NCBI GenBank assembly: GCA_013400155.1
Contig: VXBM01000001.1
Location: 655,964 to 719,963 of the forward strand
Reading direction: 5' to 3'
Origin: Helopsaltes ochotensis
Lineage: Eukaryota > Chordata > Aves > Passeriformes > Locustellidae
Length of the DNA: 64,000 nucleotides
The translations under genes were made by a program, and so were the position numbers. Shown here one piece after another: positions 1 to 14,300 of the stretch (position 1 is its first letter; each line of letters opens with the position of its first letter). The notes beneath the pieces are model-generated. The model had not been told where the DNA came from and ran no database searches. It saw only the letters and a list, made by a program, of their open reading frames with translations.

Positions 1-2201
1 AGGTAAACAGAACGCCAATACATATTAGCAATGTATCACTGAAACTGCCAAAGACAAAAGGAGAAGATTATTAACATTTCCCTATGAGGATTTAATGGAG
101 ATGAACGTAGACATAATCCAGAAGAGGAAATCTGCCTGCCCTGCCTACTCCCCAGGTAAAGCACTGAGCCTACTTCACATGAAATTGCAAACAAATTCTG
201 TTAAATAGAGATGAAGATCATTTAATGTTATCTCAGTAACAGTCCATTTATGAAGGTGGAGCTTAAAAAGCAAAAGGTCTTCAAAGACTTTTTTCTCCCT
301 ACTAAACAAACAATTCAAACCCCTTTGCATTTAGCAACAGAGAACATTTTAGAGATATGGTGTGTGAATTTACAACAGTATACAATACACATTTAAAATA
401 ATAAAATGCCAGAAATTAAGGCTAGCTATTAAAGTAATTATGCTATCAAAAAGTTACAAAATTTAAATTAAAACATGCATTTTCCAATTTTCTTTTTACT
501 GTGCTGTAAATTAAGTGTCTTCATTGAGAAGGTATTGGTTCAACGTCCAAGGATTTCTGCATCCAAGGTTTCAACCACAGCTGATTAAAGTCCTATGTTA
601 ATTTCTGAGTTCATTGCCATGCAGCAACACTGTTCCCATGAAATGAATGCCATGGAATGGGCACCAGTTGCACAGTCAAAGCAAGCAAGCAAAACAAAAC
701 AGGTGCAGTTGATGCCCAAAGAGATAAGAGAAAGTCAGGCCTCAAAAGACCTGAAAAAGCAAATCCTATTTTACAAATGGAGCTCCAATATACCCAAGTA
801 CAGCTTATAACACTGTCTTGCTATGACTCAACCTCTATCCACCAAAAGGAGTGCAGCAAAAGTGACCTAATACAGCTGTATTTCCCTACCCTGCTCTAGG
901 AGACACAGTTCAGATTTCCCACTACAGATCAGTCAGGCAAATAACTTATGGTACATCTAGGAACTCAAAAAATAAAACCTGCCTATGTTAGTAGGTGGCA
1001 ACACAAAAGCAAAACACCCAGCTTCAAAAAGGAGTTTGTCTATATATTTAACTTAAATCTTTCCTTAAAATAAAATGACTAAATTAAAAAAAAAAAATGG
1101 AATCTAACAGTTCTAGTGAAATCAGACTTTAGCCATGGTTATTTATAAATATGACCTCCACCTCTGTGATGGAGTTCAAATGAACAGGCTTTGGTAAGAA
1201 CAGAACAATGGCTCTACCCATTCCAGGTACAGTTAGAGAAACCACGTGCATTTTGCACACCGCTTTCTAAAAAATACATTCTACAGTTTTTCAATTTGTA
1301 GAACTAACCACCTGTATGTAATAGCTAAAGAAAATAATAAACTGTGCATTTTAAAGTTAGCATTTTTTTTCACCTTTACATATTTTAGTGCAAAATATTT
1401 TAGGGTGAGGATTTACAACAAAAATGGCAGTAGCAGCAAGAAATCTTGTTTTGTACAGTAATAACAATGCTAAGGAGTTTTGTGTTTTTAAATGACAAAA
1501 CCTTATCCTGTTGCCAGGATCAGCATATCTAAGTGTTTCAGGCACTGTATTAATTAAACTAGCACCCCATTTCATTATGGAACTAATGGACAAAACATGT
1601 CATGGAGATCAGCTCAGTTTAATTTATGCCAGAGGTTTCTTTTGAAAGAAGTTGCAAGGGCTTTTGCCAATTGTGTTTAAGCTTAAGGGTTTGTTTTTCT
1701 GATTACTGGCATGTTCTCAGTAATTAGTTTCAGTCCTTGCCAGGAAGACACTGCTACATTATGAAATTTTAAACCTCTCATGGCAGTTTCAATTGTGGAA
1801 TTCTCTCATGGAGAAATCTGATGCTTAAAAACACAGTAGCTGAACTAATATTACACCATTTAAATGTTCAGATGAGAAACCTTTTTTTTTTGTGATGAGA
1901 AAGAGCATAATTAATATTTCAGGCTTAAAGTCAAAACCGTAGGTAAAACGTACTTTTAGAGACTGGGATAAAAAGCCCACTTAGTCTTGGAACATCTGAA
2001 GGACGTAACAATAGCATGGTATACCAACACTTGGTTTGTTTCTTCTGTTCAGGGGAGTGAAGAGACCGCTCCTGACATTGATTGTCTCCACTGAAAACAA
2101 GACAAGCGAGGTCCCCGATGTTCATACGCCACGGGTAAGTCGGGTTAGACCGTAAGGAGGGAGAATTCCAAACACGAAAAAACCTACAGAAGTTCCCAGA
2201 G
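1..2201 (-). other. SLK: SLK 3' untranslated region (partial)
   Basis: AT-rich sequence directly downstream of the SLK stop codon, with no open frame of note. I saw no canonical AATAAA on the minus strand in this stretch, only ATTAAA-type hexamers (for example at 91-96 and 1618-1623), so transcription probably continues out of the window. The extent of the UTR is inferred, not shown. Confidence 0.7.
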
Positions 2202-2348
2202 TTACGACCCAGTGGAGTGAAGGCTGGGGATTGGGTAGAATTTGGAAATCCGGCTTTGTGTTGAAGGATTAAGGCATTCGGATTCTCCAGTCATTTTAAA
2301 GAAAACTTCCTGTTCCTGCAGTTTTCTGGCAAATTCTTCTTCCAGCAT
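2202..2348 (-). CDS. SLK: SLK coding exon 19, C-terminus and stop (residues 1195-1242)
   Basis: Reads MLEEEFARKLQEQEVFFKMT then GESECLNPSTQSRISKFYPI and PSLHSTGS, ending in TAA at 2204-2202. The C-terminal residues match mammalian SLK. The acceptor is GGTTTTAG. The 3' UTR continues to lower coordinates. Confidence 0.97.
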   Translation of the reverse strand: MLEEEFARKLQEQEVFFKMTGESECLNPSTQSRISKFYPIPSLHSTGS

Positions 2349-5300
2349 CTAAAACCAAAATCAGATTGTCACAGGATTAACAAGGCAAAGTACAAGAAAC
2401 CCATTATTGTGGAGACATTTTGTCTGATCTATCTGAACTGTGTGAAACTCTAGCATGTTCCCTTTTAAAATAAAAGAATCCCCCATGACCAACCTCTACC
2501 ACAAGCTAATGTCTGCTAAATGTCACCCAATTTTTGTAATAACCTACTGGCTTCTGAAATAAATTCCTAACCCCAGATTTACCTCCAGCTAAGTTTTCCA
2601 TGCAAACCTGCATACATGCTGCAAGTGGGAGCCCTGCAAAGAGGCTGGTAAGACCCAGCCTGTTTTGGTGCACCTGCCCTTTCCTCAGCTTATGCAATTT
2701 TTTAACATTTTTTATTATATAGTGAACTGCAACAGCGTTGTACATCAGCTTACTTTCCTCCTCTGCAACATTTTTGTACTGTCTGTATTTTCTAAATCAA
2801 ACCCTTGATAATTTCCTGATTCATGAACTGCTCCCATTTACCTTTTTTCTCGGTCTCAATTTCTCTCTCCATTCCTTCAGTTCTTGGCTGTGCTCTTCAT
2901 CCAGCTCTTTTAGCTTCTGAGTCTCATGCTCAACCAGTAGATGGCATTTTTCATTCTTAAAACAAGATAATCCTTATGTAAAACTAATTCAGATTAGGCA
3001 ACTCAACATTTGTACAGTGACATATGTTGTCCTAATTCTTTCTAATTAGCTTATTCCGTGTAAATAGTGACGTGAATAATTACAAGACGAAAGTATGTTA
3101 CGAGGCTGCATTTTCAAAAGCTGATCTTTCCATCGGAGCCAACTGAGATAAGAAACACTCGTAAATCCAAACACATTGCTGAGCATCATTAAGGCAGCTG
3201 CTGAGGGTGTTATTCAAAACTGTGTTTCACTGCCTAATGATGCTTTTCAAGGTCAGGCAGCGTTTCTGCTCTGCTTTTTTAAGACAGTCTGTATAATTTA
3301 TTAAAACCAATTACATTAAAAAGGAAGCTGTTTTTTTGGAAATATTTCAACTCTTGGTGCTATGAGCTGACACAAATAAATGGAGCTTAGAGAAGAGACA
3401 AATGTGGTTGCAGAAGCAGCCTCAGAATTGCCCTGTGAAAAGGCTCAAACCACATCTCAGCTTTACATTTCCTTCAGTAAGGTACCTGGGCATCTGCCTC
3501 ACTTTCAGATGAGTTTTGAAGCATGACAAGAAGAAAATCAATTATTTGGCTTCAAGTCTCTGCTCTTTTTTAAGAGCAGTTGGCAATGGTTGTGTTTCTA
3601 GGGTTCCAGTCCCAAATGGGTCTGATGCAGAGTACAGAACCACAGCAACACAAACAACAAGCACTTGGCTAGACCTGAGTGCAGCAAGGGGCCAGTTTTC
3701 CTTGTAAAGCTCAGAGCAGCCCTAATCTGCTCAATTTTACTGGCGCTGAAATTCTCCCATGGCTTCCACGGTACTTGGGGATTTACTGGGGCACAGCCAG
3801 GGACTGTTTTTGCAGGATGTAAGAAAGTGAATAGAGTAGAATGAGCTTCATTGGTCATTGCACGGTTTCTCTAAGCAAAGGTTATCAGCAGGTAATCATT
3901 TAATTCTTTAAAACTGCCTTGTGTCCCTGAAACCGGGGAAAGCTGATTTAAAAGAAAAGGAGATCTGGCCTCTGGTGTCCAGCAGAAACTTTTACAAAAT
4001 GCATACCAAAAGAGACAACTCAGAGCTCCTTATCACAAGAAGAGAATTCTTTTAAGTACCTTCCAGAAGCAAGTGGCGGCACTTGGTAAAAACCTCCTCA
4101 TTCCTGTATGGCTGCAAACTTCTCGTGGGTAATGCCTGCTGCTGCCTACCTCTGTTCTGATTAATGACATTCCAGCAAAATCAGGTTAAAAGGAAATGTT
4201 GCCTACAGATAATAGCCCTGGGAACTTGACAGATATTCCAGAAAACTCATCATCTGCTTCTGTTTTATGCTCTTGCATTTCAAATGATTCCTCATTAATT
4301 GATGGGAACATATGAATCTGGCAAACCAGTGTACTCTAGGCCTTTGAAAACAAAGTTGAAAAAACTCTATACAGTAAAAATTAAAGAAAAGGTGTTTCTG
4401 CTCTGCCTGCATATGGTATTAACCTAAGTCTTCTCACTGAATGGTCATTTAATATCATCTATTTTTAACCTGTAACTGATGCAGTTCCCTGATGTTTGCT
4501 TCACACTGCAACTGAAGGTCCCGCATTTGGTTTTCATGTTTCTGATGCTGCGCCAATCTCTCATTCTTCTGCCTCTTTTCTTCTTGAACAGCAAACTAAA
4601 ATCAAAAATAGAGATTATTTATATTGTGCCTCTGAATAAAACTTTAGTTTGCATGAGTCAAAGAACTGCATCTAATAGAATAAACACATACTGAGAACAG
4701 TTCTAGAAGATTTAAGCACTCATTTTCTCTACTTTTTCTTTTTAAAATTCTTACAAAGGAAGTGCCCTACAGTTTTAATTCCATTTCTCTGTCTGCACTC
4801 TGATTTTTCCTTAAAATGCAGCACATTTCACTTCCAAGCTCCTGAAATTGCCTCCTGCTGAAGCTGTGACACAGCAGTGCGGCTGCAAGCATTAGTTAAG
4901 GCCGGTGTTAAACAGCTATAGGAGACCATATTTTCCACATTTTTCATTCTTCCAGTGCTCACCATATGAAACCATGATTTGTGACTGTGGTGCATCATTA
5001 GAAAGCAAACCTCTCAACCTCTACACAGAATTCCCTTTTAAAGAATGAGTGAATACCTATAACTTTAGTTTGAAAGCTCACCAAAATCAAGCACCTTTAA
5101 AAATGTTTCACAAAATCACAGAACAGTTGAGGTTGGAAGGGACTGCAAAGATCAACCTCCCTACTCAAAGCAGGGTCACCAGAAGGCTGCACAGGATTGT
5201 GTCCTGTTGGGTTCTGAGCATCTCTACAAGCTCTCTGGACAACCTAGTCCAGTGTTTGACCCATCTCCACACTAAAAAAATGTCTTCTCATGTTGAAGTT

Positions 5301-8300
5301 GGACTTTCTGTATTTCAGTTGTGGCTGCTGCCTCTCACCCTGTCACTGGGCACCACTGGGAAGAGTCTGGCTCCACCTTCCTTGCTCCTTCTGTTGGGTA
5401 CTTATACATATGGAGAAGACCCACCTGAGCCTATTCTCCTCCAGGATGAAGCATCCCAGGTACTCCAGGTGGCTCCTCAAACAAGACACTTGAGTCTCTC
5501 AGCCATCTTCAAGGCCCTTTGCACGACTCACTCCAATAAATCCATGTCTGACTTGCACTGGGAAGCCCAGGACTAGACCCAGCATGTCAGAAGAGTCTCA
5601 CCAGAGCAGCAGGGAAGGATGATTTCCTCCGACCCCATCCAGTGCATCAACTCAGTTTGGTACCATCTAAGAACTCGTGAGAGTGCACTCTATTCCATCC
5701 TCACATTTACATCACATTCAGCATTTACATTATTAAAACTGTTAAATATTACTTTATTAATTACCTGCTTAATTTTTTCACGATCTTGGTCTGGAGAGGC
5801 AAATGAATTGATTCTTAAACTTTTCTTAAACATGGCCATCCGAGTCTTTGCTTCACTTCGCTGGATTTTAGGCAGTCTGGCTCTTTCCTGAGTTTGCTTG
5901 TTTTTTAACTCCTCTATAAGGCGTTGATTATACCTCTGCATTTGTTCTGTTTCCTGAAATGCAAACCACGTGGAAATGTTACACAGTAACTGTGATGTTA
6001 TACAGCCTGCATCTCTTTTCATCAGTAAGTCCCCTGTATGAGTCAGTGCCTCTCAGCAGAAACCACTCCCAGCCCAGGAGTAACAGTGGGGAGGAGTGAC
6101 TTCTTCCAGAGAGCTCTGGATCTTGCCCAACCCAAAGAAAATTCTCTAATAAATGTAAATATACATATATTTTACCAGCGCTGACTCAACTCCTGCATTG
6201 CCTTTCACAAAGCCTGTTATTCAAAAGGAGAAACTCCTTTTTGTGTAACTGAACTTCTGGGCAACAGCTGCAGAGGGGCAGTTTGCTGCAAAAGCTGGGG
6301 AAAGCAACAGCCCACATGGGATAAACCACAGTGCACAGAACAAGCCTTCAGTGGAGGCTGCTCATGCTCTGATAACCAAGAGATCCTGAAACACCTCCCT
6401 GCTGGTTTACATTTTCAGAAATTGAACCATTTGCTTTTGAATATTCTATAAAAAACCAAAATGCTTTGTAGAAAATAAGGATGCTATAAAGAGACAGCTG
6501 TCAGCTATTTGCCCAGAAGCTAATCCAGTTCATTCTGCTTGTTTAATTCCAGGATTACTTACTTCTGAACAGATTTGTTTAAACACAAATCAAAATTGGT
6601 TTTGGTGGATAAGCAGAATTTGGTGTTTTTAATAATAAAAGATTGATGTTGTGCTTGGTTAGTGGGGTTTTTTAGAAGACTCAAATGGGAAAATATTATT
6701 ATGTATACTTCTATATACTATTAAGGTATTTAAGATGAGTAAGGTTTTTTTTTTTAATTTCAACAGAACACATAACAGCTTCAAAATACTTGTCTGGGTC
6801 TTGCCTGTGCAAACAAGCAGCACCAGGAGAGATCCTAACAGTGCTTGATTAAAATGATGGATATTGTAATACACAAGAGAAAGTGTCAAAGTCAACACTA
6901 ACTTTTTCATGCCTCTTAAGCAGCTGGTGCCTCTGCATGAAGTACTGATCCTTGAGCTGCTGCTTGAGGAGCTGGTGTTTCTCCTGTAGGTGCCGCTCCT
7001 CCAGTTCCCAGAATGCAGCTTCACGAGCTGGAAAAAAGAGAAAGGTTGGTTCAGGGATTGCAATCCCATCCCATACTTCCCAACCTCCGGGTGTATGTTC
7101 AGAAGTGGCCTGCAAGTGCATTTTAAAAACAAATCTGTTTCATAGCAAATGTTTTTATTACGGTTCTAGATTAGTCATGAAGGTTTTTGACTTCATAAAG
7201 TGAAGGCCATTGTTTTACGAAAACACCAGTGACTGTTTCGAAGAGAGAGCCTGGTGCTGGATACCTCTCATGAGCTGCTGTTTGTTGTTGAGGCAATCTC
7301 GTTCAATAGTGGCCAATTCTGTCTTCTGCTGCTGAATTATTTTCTTCAGAGATGCATCCAGTTCTTGTTGCTGTTTCTGCACAAACTCCTGCTCCTGGTA
7401 AAAACCAATAAAAGTAAATTAAATTGGGTTCTTCTAATCACATTATATGTTAATGATAACTCCCAGATCTCTCAGCATTAGCTATATATGAAAACAAATA
7501 CATCTATGAAAGTTTGAGCTAGTGTGCTTTGGCTCTCAAATTATCCATCTTTTCTATTTTCTATGTACAGAGTGAGTAGGTAAGAGCAATTCATGTTTAA
7601 ATAATACCTTCAGAAATAAGACCAAAGGTAACAATCTAGCCAGCTCTCCGCAACTCATTCCATCTCTTGTCTCTCCTCAGAATAAGTTGCAAGTTCAGAG
7701 CTAGCTAAGACAATACTCAATCTAAAGTTGATCTCATTATAAAAAGGGTTAATTATTCATGTACGTAAGAAAATAAAGGTATGTACGGTTATTCTGCTTT
7801 GGGTGATTAGTTAAAGCCTATTTATTGACACAATAGGGTTTCAGATCTGTGTGGTTTATCTTGTCCTTAGGGCAGGGCTGTTGAGGCTGGGAGCTCTGCA
7901 GGACCACTGCGTAGACACCCCATGGTTCTGCAGGGCTCTAACCTGCTCACACCTGAGCTGAGCTGGCTCCTCACACAGGGATTTATCACCTGCATCTTTC
8001 CCATTATCCAGTTACATCCCATCATGAAAAGCAGGCAGCATTGAGTCCCCCTCCCATGCCCCAAGACCTACTGCTGCCTTTCTTCTTTGCAACTATTAAA
8101 AACCACAGCTATGAGCATGCAAGCATGCACACACACAAACATACACACTCTCACACCTGCCTTAAGAACAAGAAATTGAATCAGATGCTTCTAGCATGAT
8201 ATCAAGGTCAAAGGTCTTGTCAGAGCCAAGGTGGGCTGCTGAAGTCCATAACAAATGGAATTAAATGTTCACTAAAAGTACTTTTTATTATGACCAGAAG

Positions 8301-11300
8301 AATCCTGGTTTTCATCTTCACAAAAAGTTATTAATAGATGAGGCTTTCATGTCTCTTAGTGGACGGCAGAGTTACTCTGAGGCAGGTAACATAAAACCAG
8401 AGGTGAGTTAAGCTGACAGTGACAGATCTGAGGGTACAAAAAGAACTGGAAGGTGATGTCCATAAATTAAGTCAGACACACCTAACTGAATTTATGGTGT
8501 GACAAAAAATACTTTTTTTTTTCTTTTATACCTGAAAACGATAAAAAGACTACAAGTTTAATACTCTGAGGGTGTAGACACATAATTAACACAGTGTTTA
8601 ATTTGCTGGGAGATTTTTGATTTGGAGGGGAGTGGGGGAAAGCTGTTCTAGTGTAGCCATGGTCAAAATGATTATGCTTGAGCTATACTCATTTAATCAT
8701 TTAAATATCATTGCTGTTCTCTCTCCAGAGTAACTCTTATGAAGTTTTATACATGCTAGTGCTGTAAGATAAACTAGGCAATCTCAGGAAACTGGTCTTT
8801 ACACACTTCTCACATCTACTCAAGTATCACATAAAATAAATGTCACCGACTTTACTAAAGAATGTGTTGGGTGGTTAAAAGGCAGACAGTGCAAGGCAAT
8901 CTACCTTTTTCAAAGTACCACTTGGTTATGCCTGATAAGCATCTTAAAATAAACTCAAACATCTTTAAAATACATGGTTTCACTGCACACACAGCATACA
9001 AGTCACACAATGTTTCTCACATGTGCTGAACAAATATCATATTGCATGTGTGAACCCTGCATGTCTTGCTCAGACTGAGTAATTACTGTCTTTTGAGTCT
9101 TTTGACTATGGATAGTGCACAATTACCTAAACTGGTGCTGACCAGTTTGAAGACAGTAGTGACATTGATCAGCACATATGAGCAGAAGAAGAGAAAACAC
9201 ACATCTGAAAAATTAGGAAGATAAACTTTCACTGTGTTACATTAAGACTTACATCCTGCATTTGTGCGTTGAAAAGTGTACATGAAGACAACTGAAAAGA
9301 CTGAATCATAACCTGAGCAACACCCTGTGGGACACAATGTAATTCTCTGTCATAATAAAGTAAAATGTATTTCTATTCTTAAAAAAAGGAAGAAATGAGA
9401 TCTGCTGTACATTAGCAATAAACATTTGAAATGTCAAGGCTAATCATACATCTATGCTGATGGAAGTTCTAGATATTTTAAAACTAAACAGCTGCACCTT
9501 CTTTAGTACTTATCACTCTTCTTTCACCTCCCAAACTGAAACCAGCAAAGGAAACTAATCATCTCACTACAAACACTATTAGAAAAATTAGATTTTTCTT
9601 TCCTTAAAAAGTTAAGAGAGGTATCTTCAGTATGGGGAAAGTGCTGCAACTCAATCACCTTCCATCCTGGGAAATCCCTTCTTAAATTAAACACATAATC
9701 GAATAAAGTTGCTATTATTTTCTACTAGGTCACTCACATAAACATTTAATCTTTAAGTTACTCAATCCAAACTTGCTCTGCTGTGTTCAAACTCACTCTG
9801 TACAATCTACGACCATCACAAAGCCAGTATTTTTCTAAAATACTAGCCCTCTTTCTAGCTGGGTCAGAGAAAAGCAGCAAGTCTGAAGGCATGAAATCAC
9901 AGATGTTTTGTAAAGTTTCCATACACCTACACTTTGACATTTAAATAACATTTTACCTAATCTGTTCTGCTCCTATAAACAAGATGTCTCACGCTTACAT
10001 ATTAGATACATCTTCCTCCTCTGCACTTTGTGTTCTTCAAAACTTCCTCCTGAGTACAACCTTTAAAACTTGAAGGACCTGTGGAGTACTTACCACTCAT
10101 AAAAGCACTGTAAATAAACTTGTTGTAGGGAATACCATTCTTTTTCAGTAGAGCACACAAAATTCTACACTTTACAGGCAACTGCTGCTCCTACATTTCT
10201 ACCCAGTTAAGTCTAAGATGTGACATGGGAGTACTTGAAGAAAGAGAGCAGTTCATAGGGTTAGTTTGAGTTAAATTCCATATTCACTCAACAACAAGAA
10301 GTGAAATCATCAAGCTGTGTGAATACTGCTGCCTTTTGTATTTTAGTAGCTTGAAGCTGCCATTGTTACCTGAGCATGCTGGCTTTGTGCAAGCTCCTCT
10401 TTCTTGCGTTTCATGAGCTCTTTTCTCAGCTCTTTTGGTGCTTTGTCCACTTCACATAAAACCTACAGTGTATATAAGCATGCAGAAGGTGGCAAAAAGA
10501 ACACTTGGTCTCCACAGCGAGCACTACCGTGAACGTAGGGACATGCAGGTCAAGCACTAGAGGTAGTGGGAAGCATGCATTACTTCAGTGGCAGGGATGT
10601 TAGTTTAGTGAAAGAGCTTAATGAAAAGAGAAAGAACAATAGGTGCTTTATGCATGCCAGTAGTGCAGAGAAGAGGGATGTGCCAGCGCTTTTTGCATGC
10701 AAATGCTACCCAGTGCCCTCAGAAATGGCAGTGCCTTGCTTGTGTTTCCATGCAGCTGCCAGGAGAGTCAATAGTTAAGAAAACCACCACCTGCAAAAGT
10801 GGTATTTTCTTGAATCACTATGGCAAAAGGACTACAGAGTATGTTACCTCACATGAAGATGTGAAAAATGGTTGGAAGCTTGAAATAACTTCCATTGAAA
10901 ATCAGCTATTTCTGACACTGTCTCTAACCTGAATTTATAAGATGCCATTATTAGTGTCTCTGACCATAAATGACATCTACACAGCTTATGACTTCAAAAT
11001 AATCATACAAGCAAACAAAACATTATTTGGTTGTGGCTAGTTTTGAAGAACTTAAAGCAAAATCCTCCAATAAGTGTTTTCAAGAAACTTTCCGTGACAC
11101 GTATGCTGGGATGGAACGTGTTTCAGTACACGGTGAATTAGATAAGATTAGCAGAAAGATTCTAAATATAACCTGGCTAAATCAACTGACTATTAATCTG
11201 TTAATTTGCTGATGAGTTTTGTTGTTTAGAATTACAAAAATGTAGCATTGTACACTCCAATATAGTATGGATAGTTTTAGAGCAGCAGCTGCATTTTCCT

Positions 11301-14300
11301 TCAAACTGTACATTGCCTTTTTAAGCTTTAAACACAAACTATGCACCCAGAGACAAATGCCCGTTTGTTTAACAGTGGAAGCATCATCAGAAAACAGAGT
11401 CCAAATCACCACATGCTATTCCTGTGTCCATGAAAGAACTGCTTTTAGCTCAGAGCAATATGTAAAATTCTCCCAAATTTCCCACATAGGACCCAATCAC
11501 CAGTGAGCAGAGACTCAAAATGCAAGAGGTACCGCAAAAGAAGAAAAATTGTTATTTACATATGAGCATACGGTTCAAACTGAATACAACTTATTCTTCA
11601 ATGCTACAGGATTTGTGCTACAGGATCATTCTATGCAAAAGCATTGACAGTTCAGCTTTATAAAGAAATCTCTGAGTCTAGTAACTATCAGAGCAAACAC
11701 TAGAGCCATTTATATACAAATGGGCACTATGCAGTTGAACCAAAAATGAAATAAAACAGCCTTTAAGATGCAAAATACATATGGAAAGACACCACCTTTT
11801 CTTAATCCAATGCAAGTAAATTGATTGCACCAGTTATTAGTGTCAGTCTTTTTGCCTTAACTGTATGACATTTATGAAATAAAGGGTAAAAGATTTTAGG
11901 CTATCCAGACTCTCTCTCCTGGCTTTCCTTTTTCAGCTAACAAACCAAATCCATATTACTACTGTCATTTCATAGAAATAAATTCTAAACAACTGCAGCA
12001 CACATTCAATAAAAAAATCTAACAAATTAACAAAAACAAAACATATCTGAAATTATTGTCATTGAAATTCTGATTTGTTAAGTATTTACTACGTAACTAT
12101 AGCTGGGGTTTTTTTAAGTAGAAATCTCAAAAATGTTTATAATCTTTATGAAAATACTTTTTCTTGATCTAGTATTTGAGAGAAAATATTTTATTAAGTT
12201 TTCTGTGAAAAATAAAATCTTCTAACTTGATAATGTTTTCTACATTAAGTCAATACCTCAAGCTTCCTGTCAGCTGTTTGTATTTCACTGTAGGCACTTA
12301 AACAATTCTGACTGATAGTGACAGTTCCTAACTACAGCACAGGCTTGACAAGGCTTCTGGGAGACCTAATCTCAACTGTTTGCTATGCTCATACTCCTTA
12401 TTTTCTATATTAGCATCATCTCTTACCTCTTTTTTTTTGTTTTTCAGCACATTCTGGAATTTGGACAACTCCTTCTCCTGCTCAGCCTTGATGCGTTTTG
12501 CTTCATCCCGTAAGCGATTTGTGTGCTCCTGCTCCAGGCGCTCGATCGTCTGCTTCTGCTGCTTTTCCAGGTTCTCTATCTCCTGATCGTACTGTCGCTT
12601 TTTACTCTGTAAAAATAATTTGACACCTTTTTTTTAGAAAGCTAAGTCCTGTTAAATGAAGTGCTGTAGCACAGCAGGGAATGGCTGTGATGGACTGTTG
12701 TGGCAGGCAAGCCCCAGCACAAGCTGGGCACCCCATAATGGAAACTATTGGCTTTTATTTAAGAATGAAGACTAAACTAGAGCCATCATGGCAGGAAACA
12801 CCTGATTGCTCTTAGCACTATTCTGCCTACTCCAACAAGATGTCATATTTTAAGAGCACCAAAATGCAGAAACTCACTGTCATTTCCTGTTCAAAACGTC
12901 TGTACATCTGCTCTCGCTGCTGCAGAAGCTTATTGCTGAGCTGCTGTTGGGCTCTCTGCTCCTCTTTCTGAAGAAGTCTCAGCTCTCTGAGCTCTTGACG
13001 TCTAATAAGGACAAAGAACACTTACTACTGAGAGGAAAACAAAAGAAGTGGAAAATGATGAAAGACAGAAAGGACCATTGACAAATTGGGCCCACTAACA
13101 CTAATTTTGAACTGATTGTCTTAATAAAAAACACTTTACATTCACTTCTACTAAAAAAATGTAAATTAATCCCCAAATATAACTGAAATAAGATCATTAG
13201 TCCCCTTGTTTTATTAAAAAAAAAATACCAGCTTCTAACTTCTTGAAAATTTTAGTTTTAGAAACACTTACCGTAGAAATCGCATTTCTTCACTTTTTGA
13301 ATCATTTTCAGTAACTATTTTTGATGTGGTTACACTCACTTCTACTCCATCAACAACAAACTTCCGAGTTTTCTTTAATGTTTTCTTCTGCCTTCTAGTT
13401 TCCTAAATTAAGCATTGGTAAATTATGTATTTCTTTAGGTTATATTCTTTTTTCCCCTTTTTCTTAATATTGAATTATATCAAATATTTCTGGGAATGTC
13501 TTCTCTACAGTAATCAAGAGTCCTCACTTACCAAGTGCTTCACTAATCAAGCAAGAATTTGAAAAACTCCAATAAACTGAAACTTTCTAGTAAAGAACGG
13601 AAAACTGTAATTATTGATTATCCAAAATACCAGGAGAAAAAAAATCAAGCCAGAAACTCTGAGGAGAACTGATGCAGTTTTATTTTCAAGAGCTGAAGAC
13701 AGCTGCATTTACTGTTTGGTTTTGACCACGACTTCCCCAGTCACCAACAGGTATTTAATTCTGAAAACCAGTTCTGAAACAGAGTAACAATTTACTCACC
13801 TAATTCCTCCTGCTTTGGACAAAAACAAGTCGGTTTATTTTTTTTATTAATATATATTAGCCAAAAATCGTATCATGATCTTGCTGACAACTGGAGAAGT
13901 CTCAGTTGTCAGAGCTGCTGTTATTTCATTGCAAGAAGAGAGGGACCCCAGCTGAAACTGCACCATCTCCATTGTGTCAGGGCAACTGCAAACACCCTTG
14001 TGTTTAGCACAGCTATGCCAATCTATGATTTTTCTGTTTGGTTGTCTTTCTAGGTTTGTTTTTCCTCCATTCCACACTGATTGGAATAAACAAATCCAGC
14101 AGAATGTCTGCCTTGGGTCTCCCAAATCCAAACAGAGACAGAAGATGGAAGTGACAGGAATTCAGTATAAGATTAGATGTTCCAAGAGATTTTTCCCATT
14201 GAACTAGAATTTTGTGCATTTAGCTGGTCTTCTTGAGTATCAGCTCTGACCTACAACCATTCACAAATCTTCATGTTTAATATTGTTACACTTGCTGTTA

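Noticed and set aside
2133..2145. The 13-mer GGGTAAGTCGGGT occurs in the SLK 3' UTR and again at 47161 next to the candidate STN1 donor
   Set aside because: There is no extended similarity around the two copies, so it is likely coincidence.
5049..5576. 175-codon plus-strand frame
   Set aside because: It lies over the antisense of a CR1 fragment.
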